DNA from: Rhyzopertha dominica
Lineage: Eukaryota > Arthropoda > Insecta > Coleoptera > Bostrichidae
Direction: 5' to 3'
Length of the DNA: 64,000 nucleotides
Assembly: GCA_025024175.1 (NCBI GenBank)
Contig: QCXZ01000075.1
Coordinates: forward strand, 7,874,001-7,938,000
Position numbers and translations under genes: made by a program. Positions 1-12,600 of this stretch are shown here, piece by piece. The first letter of the stretch is position 1. Each line of letters starts with the position of its first letter. Under the pieces are notes generated by a model. The model saw only the letters and a program-made list of their open reading frames with translations, was not told the origin of the DNA and did no database searches.

Positions 1-346
1 GTGACGAAATGTAAACAACCAGAAAAATAATTTGATGTGTCACAAAACCTGGCTGCATTTTGTAAGTTTTACCGAATATTCTAAAAATATTTCCCATTGG
101 AACTAATCATTTTGCAGTTTTCGCCATGTCAGACATCGAATGCACGCCCCCTGAACTTTTAATAACGTTAATAAAACTTCATAATTTTAATCAAGTTTCC
201 TTAATATTTGCCGCCGTGGCTGCAAATGATTTTTGCTGCGTATATGCAGCAAAAGAGAGTGTCATTGTTGCTAAGATATAATTTGACACTTTGGCTCCTA
301 TGCTAGCTGCACAAAATTGCGACTTTAATAACGTTTGAAAAAAAAA
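1..346 (+). mobile_element. Internally deleted, non-autonomous Crypton copy
   Basis: Nearly base-for-base identical to the two ends of the Crypton at 10540-11900: the left part (1-154) matches 10540-10693, including the recombinase start codon and its first codons, then the sequence jumps straight to the last codons and 3' flank (matching about 11714-11900). About 1 kb of recombinase coding sequence is missing; the joint has only a two-base overlap (AA). Homology stops in a run of A at about 346. The left limit may lie outside the window. Confidence 0.85.
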
Positions 347-644
347 GTAGTTTCTGGTGTCCAAATATACGTCTGAATACTACTAATGTCATCTATATCT
401 GAATTATTTTGATGATAATTTCTCCACATGGAAGAGTCTTACACCATCAAAATCAGAGGAGCGATTCAAGGTCACAGAATGTTTTCGAATAAAGCCTGTT
501 AATGTATGGATTCCTTTCATTACCAAAGAATATCCTAGTGATATTATCTTAGGGTGAGATGTAGACACCCAGAACCTTTATTATATTTTGTGGTATACGG
601 AGTCCAACAAATACTTTATGTGGATTACTATGTAATATTCTGAC

Positions 645-1345
645 AGCAGCTTATGATACAAATAATGATTATTACATTAAAGATACCTTTGCTTTTGTTA
701 ATTTTGTAAACAATATGATAATACCCCCTGAACATGAGATTGTATCAGATGTTATCAATATGGTTTGGTAACATATCGAAAGATTTGGTGATCAAAGTAA
801 CGTTGGAACAAAATTGATTCTCTTTTTGTATGTCCAAAATTGTCATCAAGTAATAAAAGAAAACAGCTTTTCTTAGAAATGATAGTATTTGCTTTGGACA
901 ATAACTATTTTATGTATGAAAATCAGTTCTATAAATTAAAATGTGGATATGCAATGGGGTCAAAATTGAGCCCCGTCTTGGCTCAGTATGTTATGGATCA
1001 ACTTTTGGACATATGCGCACCGAAACTCTCCTTCAATTTGGTATTTATAAAAAATTCGTAGATCTAAATATTGGTGGTACCATCTCAGGGTATAGATGAA
1101 ATTCTAAGTACATTTAATTCTTTTGATGAACACATTAAATTCACGGTTGAACGCGAGGGTGGTGCGGGACACTAAAGTTTTACGTCGTGAGGGTCAAGTA
1201 GTTTTGGATTGGTATCAGAAATAGACAGCATCTGACAGATATATAAATTTTTGGTCTGATCATTCAAATTGAAACAGATGAAAAAATGTATCACATACGT
1301 TGTATAAAAATAAATTCTAATTTTATTATTAGAAAATTCTTATCC
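645..1345 (+). mobile_element. Penelope-like element, reverse transcriptase remnant
   Basis: Broken PLE reverse transcriptase. In successive frames I read a PPEHEIVSDV stretch (about 730), the catalytic-region motif GYAMGSKLSPVLAQYVMD (946-1000), a segment resembling DEHIKFTVER (about 1125) and a distal LDWYQK...SDRYINFWSDH segment (about 1205-1265). This order is that of PLE reverse transcriptase palm and thumb. Frameshifts separate the pieces, and no GIY-YIG endonuclease follows, so it is dead and truncated. A second copy of the same family lies at 21547-22025. Confidence 0.8.
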
Positions 1346-1676
1346 CAACACATCTTTGCAGCGTGCAATGTTTGCAATCCCTAAACAGTAAGTTATTTCT
1401 AAAACAAAACAAAATTGTATAAATGTTACTTATAAGAAAACACTTTCACTATTAAAACTTTTTTGTGCGAAGATTTTATATGAACATTTATTTAACTTCT
1501 CAAGTTTGTAATGTGTATCCAAACGTATATATAAAGCGTGACTCAGAAATCAAAATTTAAAAATTTCTGTGAAGAATATTTTAATTTTGTATTTATTACT
1601 TTATTTCGGCCAAACAAAACTTAAATGCGCGTGTAAACCAAACGATTTTGTAACTTATACACGCCTTTTTTTACAG

Positions 1677-1824
1677 AATTACAGAAAAAAAAGTTCATCG
1701 AGTACAAGTGGAGATTCGATCAGCTTGTAACTCTGCGGAGTAAAGAAGAACTAAGAAGCAGTCCACCAATAATGACGAGATTTTGGGATATCATGGAAAT
1801 TTTAAACAATTGGCTGTCGATTAG
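1677..1824 (+). pseudogene. Last exon of an upstream CRAL-TRIO paralogue, with frameshift
   Basis: Follows a pyrimidine-rich acceptor (ending in cag at 1674-1676) and is close in sequence to the last exon of the CRAL-TRIO gene at 15902-16050: both read LQ.KKFIEYK.RFDQLV.LR then SKEEL and PPI. One A is missing near 1770 relative to the intact paralogue, so the conserved ending GNFKQLAVD (stop at 1822) is in another frame. The earlier exons are not in the window; they would lie to the left. It is either the tail of a decayed tandem duplicate or a real gene with a base-call error. Confidence 0.7.
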
Positions 1825-3609
1825 TAAAAGTTTGTTTCAAACTGTACTGTAATGCTTATATCATGCTTTTTAACAATATAGGTAAAAAATGCCAGCCAAC
1901 TTACATTGAGATTACATTAAAGGATTTAAATGATTTGTTGTCGTTTTTTTTGCTGTTTTAGTAGATATTGACAGTAGATATTATTAAATACGTAAGAATA
2001 CCAATTGAATAAAATAAGCATTCTATTACTTATCACTTTTTGTATATTAATGTGCTTTGGGTATATAATATTAGCTACTGTTACAAAACTGGAATAAATA
2101 AATTTATTATTATTAAGAACATTATTATTATTGCACAGAACATGGTGTTCAGAGCTCACTGCACTGAAGCTTCAGTTTATTGTGCTCTCGTACCTCTCAA
2201 GAGGAGTGACACCGTATTAATCCTCAATAAATAATAAAGCGTTACCTTTTCTTCGTAAGAATTGGGCATTGGTATAGAGTATGTGTTCGTTCTCCTTTAT
2301 GGATTTCCGGTAGCATCATTTGCATTTACTGTCCTTAGATAAGGCCTGCTTAATTACCGCAGTTCTGTAACTGACGACGAACTTCATATGAGGACTTCCA
2401 TCCAGTAAAATTTGTGTTATTATTTAGTAGTCCTCTTACTTTTCTTCGTACAAACTGATATACCACTCAACGGGTAGATTCAGGCCCTTTAGCAGAGGTG
2501 AGTATTTCCTTCGGATTAACACAAAGGTCTGAAATCGGAAGGAGTGAAGCACGTACGCGGCTGTCGTTGGCTCCATTGGTTGAATGTCAAAGATTACCTA
2601 CCGCAAGGCTGGATTTTCCACTTTTTACCTAATTTCTGATCTAATATTGGGATTGCAAATTGAAGGTGTAGGCATCCCTAACATGTAGACAGTAAATTGT
2701 GTAAACGCTGTAGCACTACCGCAGGATCCAGATTGTTTTTTTAATTCTTATTTATCGAAATTTAAAAACCCTTATCTGTTCAATAATCAATCTCTCTTAA
2801 TCGTTTTATTTTAATACTCGACTTCGCAGTTAGTCAGTTAAAGCGTCTTATAAAACCTCGTGGCGTCCTGATGCTCCAACGCTTTAGCCTAGGACCCGGC
2901 TGCCAGCGAAGAGCTGCCCTACGTTTTTGCGGGCAGAGACGCCAACTCGGCACCGAATAATCCCCTAAGAATTTAATTAACCCGGCACGGGCCACTAACG
3001 AACAACCGGTGTACTGGGTACTATAAAACAGACCATTTAAGACCATTGATCTCTTTACTTAATATCACTACTTTAAGTAAAAACAACCAATAATTTTCCA
3101 CTTCATTAATAAATTAAGAGTGTGTCATCGTAATAAATTTTTGATTTTCTAATTCCTCTCATTAAAGTTTGTTTTTAAAGCTAAATATTCTAGCTCATCT
3201 ACCTACTTCTTTAAAGGAATTAGTCAATTTTTTATGTTTTTAAAAACACAAAATCGTGATACCGGTTCCTAATCTACTGGGGGTGGCTAGTGACCTATCC
3301 CAGAAGGGTTAATTCTAAATTACTTGGAGTTTGCGTTACTGAGATGGCCTGTTTATTTTATAGAGGATTAAGCTTGGTGCCGAGTTTACCTGCACCCATT
3401 TTTGCAACCTTCTAAGTTTAGAAGTAGAATTAAAAACTGTTATAGTAGTTACGAAGTTAATAGAAAATCAATGCGGTTTGTTGTCTATGACACTTTGAAC
3501 GCTTGTTACTTGTTTATTGGATTTGCGTATGTGATTGATAAAGTAAAGGTCATATTAGGTTTATTATTAGTATGGGTTCGGTTCCATTAGCAATTTAGTT
3601 AAATGAAAT
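1825..3609. other. Intergenic stretch without recognised gene
   Basis: AT-rich to about 2260. The piece from about 2260 to 3050 is more GC-rich and contains a TATA-like stretch followed by a pyrimidine-rich segment (read on either strand), which could be a decayed LTR, but I found no direct-repeat partner in the window. No coding exon that I recognise. Confidence 0.4.
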
Positions 3610-6600
3610 ATGTCAGATAAGCAAGATTGTTTCCAATGGACTGAAGAAGAGTCGCAACGTATATTGCAAGTTAATGGAACAAACGAGGAGACACTTAGAC
3701 AGGATGTAGAAAATATCAAGAAGTGGATAAAAACTCAGCTGCATTTTCCCGAAATGCCAAGTAAGATCTACATATTCGATATACCTAAACGTTGTGTTGT
3801 TGTTTTTCATTTATTTATTTAGAAGATTTTTGGTTTTCCGGCCCGGATATTAACATACACTATGTGGGACACACTCCTCTTGTTAATACGTTTTCAAATT
3901 TAAATTATCTGCAACAGTTCTTAAACTATTAAAAATGATGTTTATTTCAAAAAAATTTCGAGCTTTTTTAAATTCCGAAAAAAACATTTAGGGCACTTCT
4001 TTAAGTAGTTTTTAGTTAACATAACTCTTCTCTACGACGTTTCGGAAGCTTGTAACCATCACCAAGTTTGTTTTCTTTTACAGCTTTATTTCACTTTTAA
4101 AATTTTTCCGATTATTTTTTGACATTTATAAAAACCAGTCAATGGATCAATTAAAATATATGTAAAAACACTAAGGTGAGCAAAGTTATAATATTGAAAC
4201 AGTGTTTCTGCTTGTTACGTCAAAAAATAATCCTTCGAATACCACTCGAGAGTTCGATAAATTTGAAAATAATAATATTTTACTAACGCATCACGTTTAA
4301 AATCTACAAGAAGTGTTCTTATTGACAGTTGTTGATTCAGAATATCAATAGATTAGGATATTATTAATTAAACAAACGGTGTCATGTTTATTATTATTTC
4401 AGTGCTGTTACAAGTTACACTTGAAGATTAATTTGGAAAAGGAAGTTGAAACATACAATAGAAAATACACAACTAGATTTCGTTGAATATGGTTTCAAAA
4501 TCACACATAATTTTTCAAGAAAATAATAGTATCATAAACATCGTAACTGTATATTTGGTATTAAATAATGACCTGATATTACTAAACTAAATGTTCAAAT
4601 AAGCCGCCACTCTTTTATAGACAAAACACAGTCTTTGCTTATACTATTTTAACTGCAAGTTGGATATCACGACCACATAGATTTTTGCAGACAATTATGG
4701 TGCACTGCCTTAATTCAGCAATGTTATTTGGCCTATGGTTTCATAAATTTCATACAGACTCGCCAAAAAAATAATCAAAAAAGCCAACTTTTAGGAGCAA
4801 GCTGGTCATGCTAAAAAGTTTTTTGTCGCAGCCCATTTTCCATTAAAAGATTACCGACTGACAAAGTTTTGCCGGAACCAGATAATTTGTAAAACCTTGA
4901 GTTGAACTTCATGCACATAATTAAGTTTTACTTCCAACAAACGGAAATTTACTATTTATTAAAATATAATAATTATTAGTCGATATATTATTTATTTCTA
5001 CTTATATCAATTTTAAATTAAAAAAATGCATTACATATTTACTAAGCTTAAATAGTTAAAACGTTGAAGCTGTTCAAAAGAGTTTTAGCCCTCGCAAGCG
5101 ATGGTTTCTTTTCTTGTTTATTTAATGCCTGATGATCAAGGGTTAAGGTTGCTAGCTGAATCAGACTCGTATCTAGATACCGGTCACCACTACTGCGTAA
5201 TTTGTCGGTCAGACTGTGTGTCGCTGCAGTTGCAATTTGAATGTATAATGTGCTATTCAAGTTCTAAAAACTAGAACGATTGACGTCGCAAATTTAAATG
5301 ATAAAAAGGAAAAAAGTAATAAACATGTCGGTCAAGCTGTTGAGCACAGTTCATTACTAAAATTAGACTTCCAGCATGAGGTTTCATATCGGCGTTATAG
5401 GCCAAAACTAAAAATTTCGTAGGTTTAAAAATGTCCAATAACTTCATTACTTGGAAAGATACGAAAAAAATGCAAAGGCATTTCTTTATACAGAATTTAC
5501 ATCGAAATTGACAAAACAAATAGAGAATAAGAAGTTCATTTGTGATATATGATATATACATGACTCAAAGTTATGTTTTTTTTTTAAATCGCAGTGGTAG
5601 GCGACTTTCTCAGATTCCGATTGACTATTTTTTAAACTTTCANGTTGCCTAAAAATTATTAGAAACGGCAAACTATATGTGTTATGAAAGCTTAAAAATA
5701 GCAAATCAGNATCTGTCAAAGCCGCATTTAACTGCTATTAAAACATAATGTGTGTCATATCTTACAAACAAATGAATTTATTTGTCTACCTAATTTGTCA
5801 AATTCTATATAAAAAATGCCGTTACACTTTTTTCGTATCTTTCCAAATAATGGAATTATTCATTTATATTCCAAAACTTTTACTTTGAGCTCTAGTGCCA
5901 AAATGTTCTCGAAAATTCAACCCCGACCATGTCTATTAATTTTTTGTCTGTCCGTTACCGAGACATTTCGGAAAACCTGAACATGTTTCATAGATAACAT
6001 GCAGATTTTATTTATACTTCCAAATAAGCGAAGATGCCATATTTTCTAAAATTAAAAGGTAAAAAACCGTAAGCACTGCGCAGGAAGTAACAGCATCGTG
6101 TATTTGTTTCAGCTGACGATGCCATAAAGAAATTCTTTCTGCTCAATAAGCTCAGCATTGAGAGGACAAAACAAAAGTTGGACGCCTATTACAGCATACG
6201 TAATGTTGTGCCGGAGCTGTTCAATAAACATCCTTTGAGCAAAGAAATGATGGACATTGCTACCAACAAAGTGTAAGTGCCAGAAGTATAAAACGACCAC
6301 CATAGCCATATCTAGTTAGTTTTAAATCAATTACAATTACACATTGTCCGCTTTACATTACTCAGAATATCATTAACTGCTACATTTGTGTTTAACGTTC
6401 AGATTGCCATTGAATCACGGTGGTTAGGTGATTCCACGCGCTTGGTTTCACGTATCGCTAAATGTCCACTTGAAGCTAACGCCTGTGCCTAACTGAGACG
6501 GCATTAGCAGAGTGGACTTCTCAGTAATACACACGCGTTGTCTTGAAACGCTCGATAATTGACAGCTTATTTGCTTAGATTTCAAGAATTACAAAAGAAT

Positions 6601-9600
6601 TTAAATTGAAGGTGACAGTCACTTTCAATTTAAAATCTTTTGAAATTCTAATTTTATAAGGCAGTAAAAATGTACTGCAAGTATTTTAATATTTTTAATT
6701 GCACAAAATACTTTTAAACTCCTAGAAGCTTGAAAGTTTAGTTGCCTGACTGCGTGAGCATTACTATCGGACCAAAAATTACTATCGCGCCGGCTGAATA
6801 TACCATTTCTCTTAACTTTGCTTCGTCCAACCTGCGTAGTGAAATGATCGTTTTCTTGTGATTTTAACAAAAACCACTCGCAAAATTCGGTTCTTTTTCA
6901 GTCTGTTTCTCGTAAGTGTGGAACAGATTGTAGCCTGTAATCATACCATTTGTTCTTCTGCAAAATGCGTGAATGCTTGTTTGAGACAGATACACCTAAA
7001 TCTCTTTCTGCGTCTAGCAAAGAGTTAGATCGATGTCTTGAAATATGCTATACATGTTATTTCTGTATCTACATCGCCTGAGACGGCTTTAGTTCTTGTT
7101 GTTTTTTAGTGAAAACGATCCAAAATTGATGCAATTCTTCAGCAATCTTCTTATAACATCTCCATTTTGATCTTGAGCGATTTGGATATTTTTCTGCGTA
7201 AACTCGGCAAGTTTGCTCCACTGTTCTATCATATGTGATAATTAAATTCAAAAAATCTTCATTTGAATATCCGGAGCGTGACATATGGATTAATTATATT
7301 AACAAAAGTTAAGAAAAACGTTTCTATTATACCGATGTACTTCAAATTTTGGTTAGTGACAAGTAACTATACAACAGCACAGAATTTTTTGCTGTCGCTC
7401 TACCATAAAAACAACTAACAACGCCTGCTCAATTTTTTGCAGTGTCTTAACCCACAAAAATAATATAAATCAAGTTCTCCATAATTAGTAAAATTTTGCA
7501 AAAACGTAGGGTGTTGTAAATTAGTAATGTAGAAAATTTAACCGAGAATTGAATTTTTAAAACCACATCTCTCTAGGTTGTTTCGATTTTAAGATATTAT
7601 TTTTTAAGTATACGCCGCAAATGTCAAAATTTTCAAAAAGCTTCAAATAATCACAAAACAGTAAGCCTGAGACCTCATGTCATTAAGAAAGTGATAATGA
7701 AATTCAGCGAGGATGCTAAAAATGGCATTATATAAAGGATGTTCTATTTAAGTTGACAAAGTTGCAATCGACTTCCGGTAAAACCTGAAGTGGCCGAAAC
7801 CTGAAAATATTTTAAATATTTCCCAGCATGAAACTACGATCTACAAGTTACTTCAATTAATCCCGGATATTTTGTAATGAAAGCTTGTCGTGAAGAAAAA
7901 ATAAAATATTCGAAAAATTGTTTCAAAGACATTTAAGTGTCACACTTAAAAAATACTTTCGATTATACACGGTGCGCAGTGTAACAGTGATGCTATATGA
8001 ATACCTTTTTTATTGGAAGGCTGTATTTTTACGCCTAGTTGAAGCTATCTTACTCTATTGTCAAGTTATGCAAATAGAACGGAAAGTAACAAACTTTAGG
8101 CAAAATAATCGTATTAGCTGTGATACTGAACAGTTTTGGGCACTTTCCTTCTAAAAATCCAGAGCTAGGTTACGACTGTAAACGTATTGAAGAAAATAGG
8201 GGGCATATTATTCAACAATACTCAATTGCTAACTGCTTCAGATTTTAAAATGGAACACCATGCATTTTTATCATTGTATGTTCTTTGGATCATCTAAACG
8301 TCTTTCATTTTTATTAGAGCAAACAATGATCACAATTAGTATTTCTTCAGAAAGATTGCATTCTAATAAGCGTTACAATTTTTTTTATTTTTATCGGATA
8401 GCTTTGTCTTTATTATGTCACAACAGGCGCTATTACTATTTGATATGGGTACGGAATGCAACTCTAAACAGCTAAAGTTAATTAACAGTAAATTAACAGG
8501 AAACATTTGTGCAAAAAATAATTAAACTGACTACGGAAAACAAGCATTTTTCTTATAATTGTTCCTTATAAATGCAGTCTAATTAGAAGGAATTTTTCCT
8601 TTGGTGGAATCACTTGGCGCAAGTAATAAAAACTGTTTTATAGCGACAAGATTATATATGGCATGTTACACACACAGACGGCAACCGACATTTGATAAAC
8701 AAGGTTAGCTACCAAAAAAATCAGCGCATGCAAAATAGGAATAAGGACAAGAACGATATTTCGATATCGATACTCCTAATTTGATTTTTGGACTCGACAC
8801 TTCGATATCGTATCGGTATTACTACAATTTGGTAAAGAAAAGTACGAAATTGAAAAAAAATTGTTAATTATAATGTACCTTTGTAGACTATGCTATTTTA
8901 TCGGCGAAAAGCATTGTACATAAGTTAGAGCTTTGATTTTAATTGCTAGACATGTACAGCTGTTTTAATTAAAGTCGACAATAATAATTAGGCTGTACTG
9001 GGAACAGTTGCTGCCTGATAGAACAGGAATTCGTAAATAACGTAATTAAATTAAAGTGTTACTTACCAATATACAAATCTAGATCAAGAGATACATTTGA
9101 CATACACTTGCACTTTCATTTTCAATTTTTTTTACACTTTATAGTTGAGAGTTATGGTGAAATATTACCTATTTACGATAAAATATTGTCACTACATCTC
9201 CACAGGATGTTGCGTCATGGATAGTAAGCGGTACTACTTATGCTGGGATGTTTTTGTCTGTAGAATTTACGATCAGCCATTCATGAAATACAGCGACTGT
9301 GCTGCGACATCCTGTATGTCTGCCTTTTTTGAATTTGTATGAAGTAATAATTGTTACCATCCAACCTGATGACTGAGAACTTTTGCGTCTTATTATCGGC
9401 CTTTTTGCTATCGGTTGTGTTTTTTATTATTTTGGTGTGTTGTATCACACTGGTTTTTTCTTTGTCCTTGTTAATTGTTCTGAAGAAGGGCCACAAATTT
9501 AGGCCCGAAATATAAACGTTTGCGCTACTTGCCTTGCCTGTTATTGCCCCTACCAGCCGGATACCCAAAAATAATACAACTTATCATATCTATTTCCACC

Positions 9601-12600
9601 GGGAAGTACCTTATAAAGTTATTGTGTTAATGTAATATACTCGTATTATGCATGAACGGTGCTTTTAGATGAACAGTATCGCATCTACATGCACATAAGA
9701 ATATATAGAACAACAAATAGTCAATAAGCGATACCGATACTGTGAAGCGTCAATACCCTGATCCGATACCGATCGGACTTCAGTTCAGACAATATTAAGG
9801 GGAAACAAAATGCATCCACACCATATTAAGTTGCATTAAAAATTACACAACAATTTTAATAACTTAAAATTAAGATTTTGTTATTCCTCCGAAATCTTCA
9901 GCTAATTCGCACCTAGTGCCAAATGATGGCCTTTGAATGTATAGAGTGCATTGTGGAAAATTATGTAATCGGGTTATTTGCTAAATAATGGCGATATATG
10001 TTTCTATTTTTCTGAGAATTGCTTACATACTACTTGACTACTTGAGCTACTCAACATTCGTCAAAGGACGCGGTTGCTCCAAGACGGTGCCCCTGCTTAC
10101 AATAACAGGGGAATATAATAAATACTTGAATATCGCATTCATAAGAAGACGGATAAAAAGAAAAAAAACCAATAAGAGTTGCTGTTATCGAAGCGTTGAT
10201 TGATTTAATTTGTACTGATAAAATGAATAGAAATGTTAGTATAAAATCATTACATAGACCCATCAAAAAAGTAATAAGTGCCACGATGTTAATAGTATAT
10301 TATGTTATGAGGAGATAAAGTGAACTTTTATGTAGCAAGGCTGGAGTTTAGCTGCCGAGCTTGCGAGGCAGATAGGTGCAGCCGCGCTACATAAAGTCAC
10401 TTTAGCTCCAAATAACATATGCTATTTTTTTTAAACGTCGACAAAGAATCTAGCACTAATTAAAAATTTGAGTAATTTTAAATTTGCGTATCGTGCTTCA
10501 GTGATTATTTTAGTTTGCTCTGGGAAAGGTTTCTCTAGTGACGAAATGTAAACAACCAGAAAAATAATTTGATGTGTCACAAAACCTGGCTGCATTTTGT
10601 AAGTTTTACCGAATATTCTAAAAATATTTCCCATTGGAACTAATCATTTTGCAGTTTTCGCCATGTCAGACATCGAATGCACGCCTCCTGAAGTGGCTGA
10701 GGCCGCTTCAGAAGTTGTAAATAATTTGCTACCGACGAAGTCCAGGAAACTGTACCACAACAGTTATGAAAAATTCATGCGATGGTGTAGTGAGAAAAAT
10801 GTAAAGAACTACTCTGAAAACGTGCTGTTGGCATATATTTCTTATTTGTCAACTGAGGTCAAGATGAAGAGTTCGACCATGTGGTCACACTACTCCACGA
10901 TCTAATCTCTTTTAAATATTAAGCATGGAGTGGATATCGGAAGATTTATGAAACTACGTGCTTACTTAAAAAAAGTTCTAACAAAGGAAGAAATTGAGCG
11001 TTTCTTGTCTGATGCTCCAGATGAAATTTATTTGGCAATCAAGGTAAGTTATTCTGACAGTATTAATATAGGTAATATTAAAGTAATCCCTTTTTGTAGG
11101 TTGTGTTGGTAGTCGGTGTATCAGGAGCATGTCGCTGTGATGAACTCGTAAATATGAAAATTCAAGACATTGAAGATATGAAGACTTTGTTGCACATAAA
11201 AATTCCATATTCTAAAACATATAAGAGCCGATCCTTTACAATTGTGAACGAGAAGTTTCTTCAAATCTACAGAAAATATGCTTCTTTGCGTCCAAAAGGG
11301 ATGAAGGATTCACGATTCTTTGTAAAATACGGAAACGGAAAATGCCAGAAAGCGGTGATGGGAATTCACAAGATTGGTAGTGTCCCAAAAGAAGTAGCGA
11401 AATTTTTGAAATTGCCCAATCCAAATTTATATACGGGACACTGCTTGAGGCGAACCTCCGCGACACTGCTGGTAGACGGAGGTGCTGATCTAACATGTTT
11501 AAAGAGGCAGATATTTTCATCATGTACATCTATTGCTACTGCTTCTGACGATGTCAAAAATGTCTCACCTAGTCCCAGCATTGAAATTACCACAACAAAC
11601 CAGAATGAGACCTATACCATAGAAGCTTCGGCTGGAGATATCCCAAACATGCCTGGCACAAGCAGCGGCTTTAACTTTCAAAACGCTAGTATCAATAATT
11701 GTACTTTTAATTTAACTTTTAATAACGTTAATAAAACTTCATAATTTTAATCAAGTTTCCTTAATATTTGCCGCCGTGGCTGCAAATGATTTTTGCTGCG
11801 TATATGCAGCAAAAGTGAGTGTCATTGTTGCTAAGATATAATTTGACACTTTGGCTCCTATGCTAGCTGCAGAAAATTGCCACTTTAATAACGTTTGAAA
11901 AAAAATATTTTTGCAAGTTTCAAGTTCCTTTTTCCATCCTAACTCTTAAACGAGTTATGCTAGAAGATATAAGCAGACGTAATACACGTTACTCTTAACT
12001 TAGCTGCTTAACCTTTCGTGACTTATTATACATCAATTATATACAATTCTCTCAGCTAGAAACTTCTCAGGATGAATAGATGCCAATACATTAATCTGTA
12101 AATAATATTTCTCTTTCTTTTAGATTTGTCGTTGGCGTTCCAAACTTGACCCCAGATCTCGACCGAGTAATGTTAATGGGATACTTGGGTAATGATGTGG
12201 TGGATATGACGTTGAATTTCGCCCATGTAATCAATGTGACAGAACTGAGACTGCTTACTGACAGAATGAACGCGGACGTGGTAATTTTAGACCTCACTAA
12301 GACGAATTTTAGATCGATGACCACCCTTTCGCCTTCGCTTCTAGCAAAATTTATAGCTATAGTGGAGGTTAGTAATATAGACAAGGTGCTAAATTTCAAT
12401 AGTTATGGTGGAAAAAAGGTAGAAATAATTTTGATTTTGTGACACTAACAAATACTCTCGCAGATAATAAAATAGGTTTAGTTTTAATATAGCAAATGAC
12501 AAATACATAATTCCGGAGCTAGTTAACTGTATTAATTGTCTGCAATGATGTATAAGCTATACAGAGATTTCAAAGCAAGAATAAAAGGACGATATTTGCA

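Noticed and set aside
2834..3046. Minus-strand 70-codon frame in GC-rich sequence
   Set aside because: No motif and no second copy; may be part of a decayed LTR.
8750..9790. CGATATCG/CGATACCG blocks as transposon TIRs
   Set aside because: The inverse similarity is short and of low complexity; no target duplication could be fixed.
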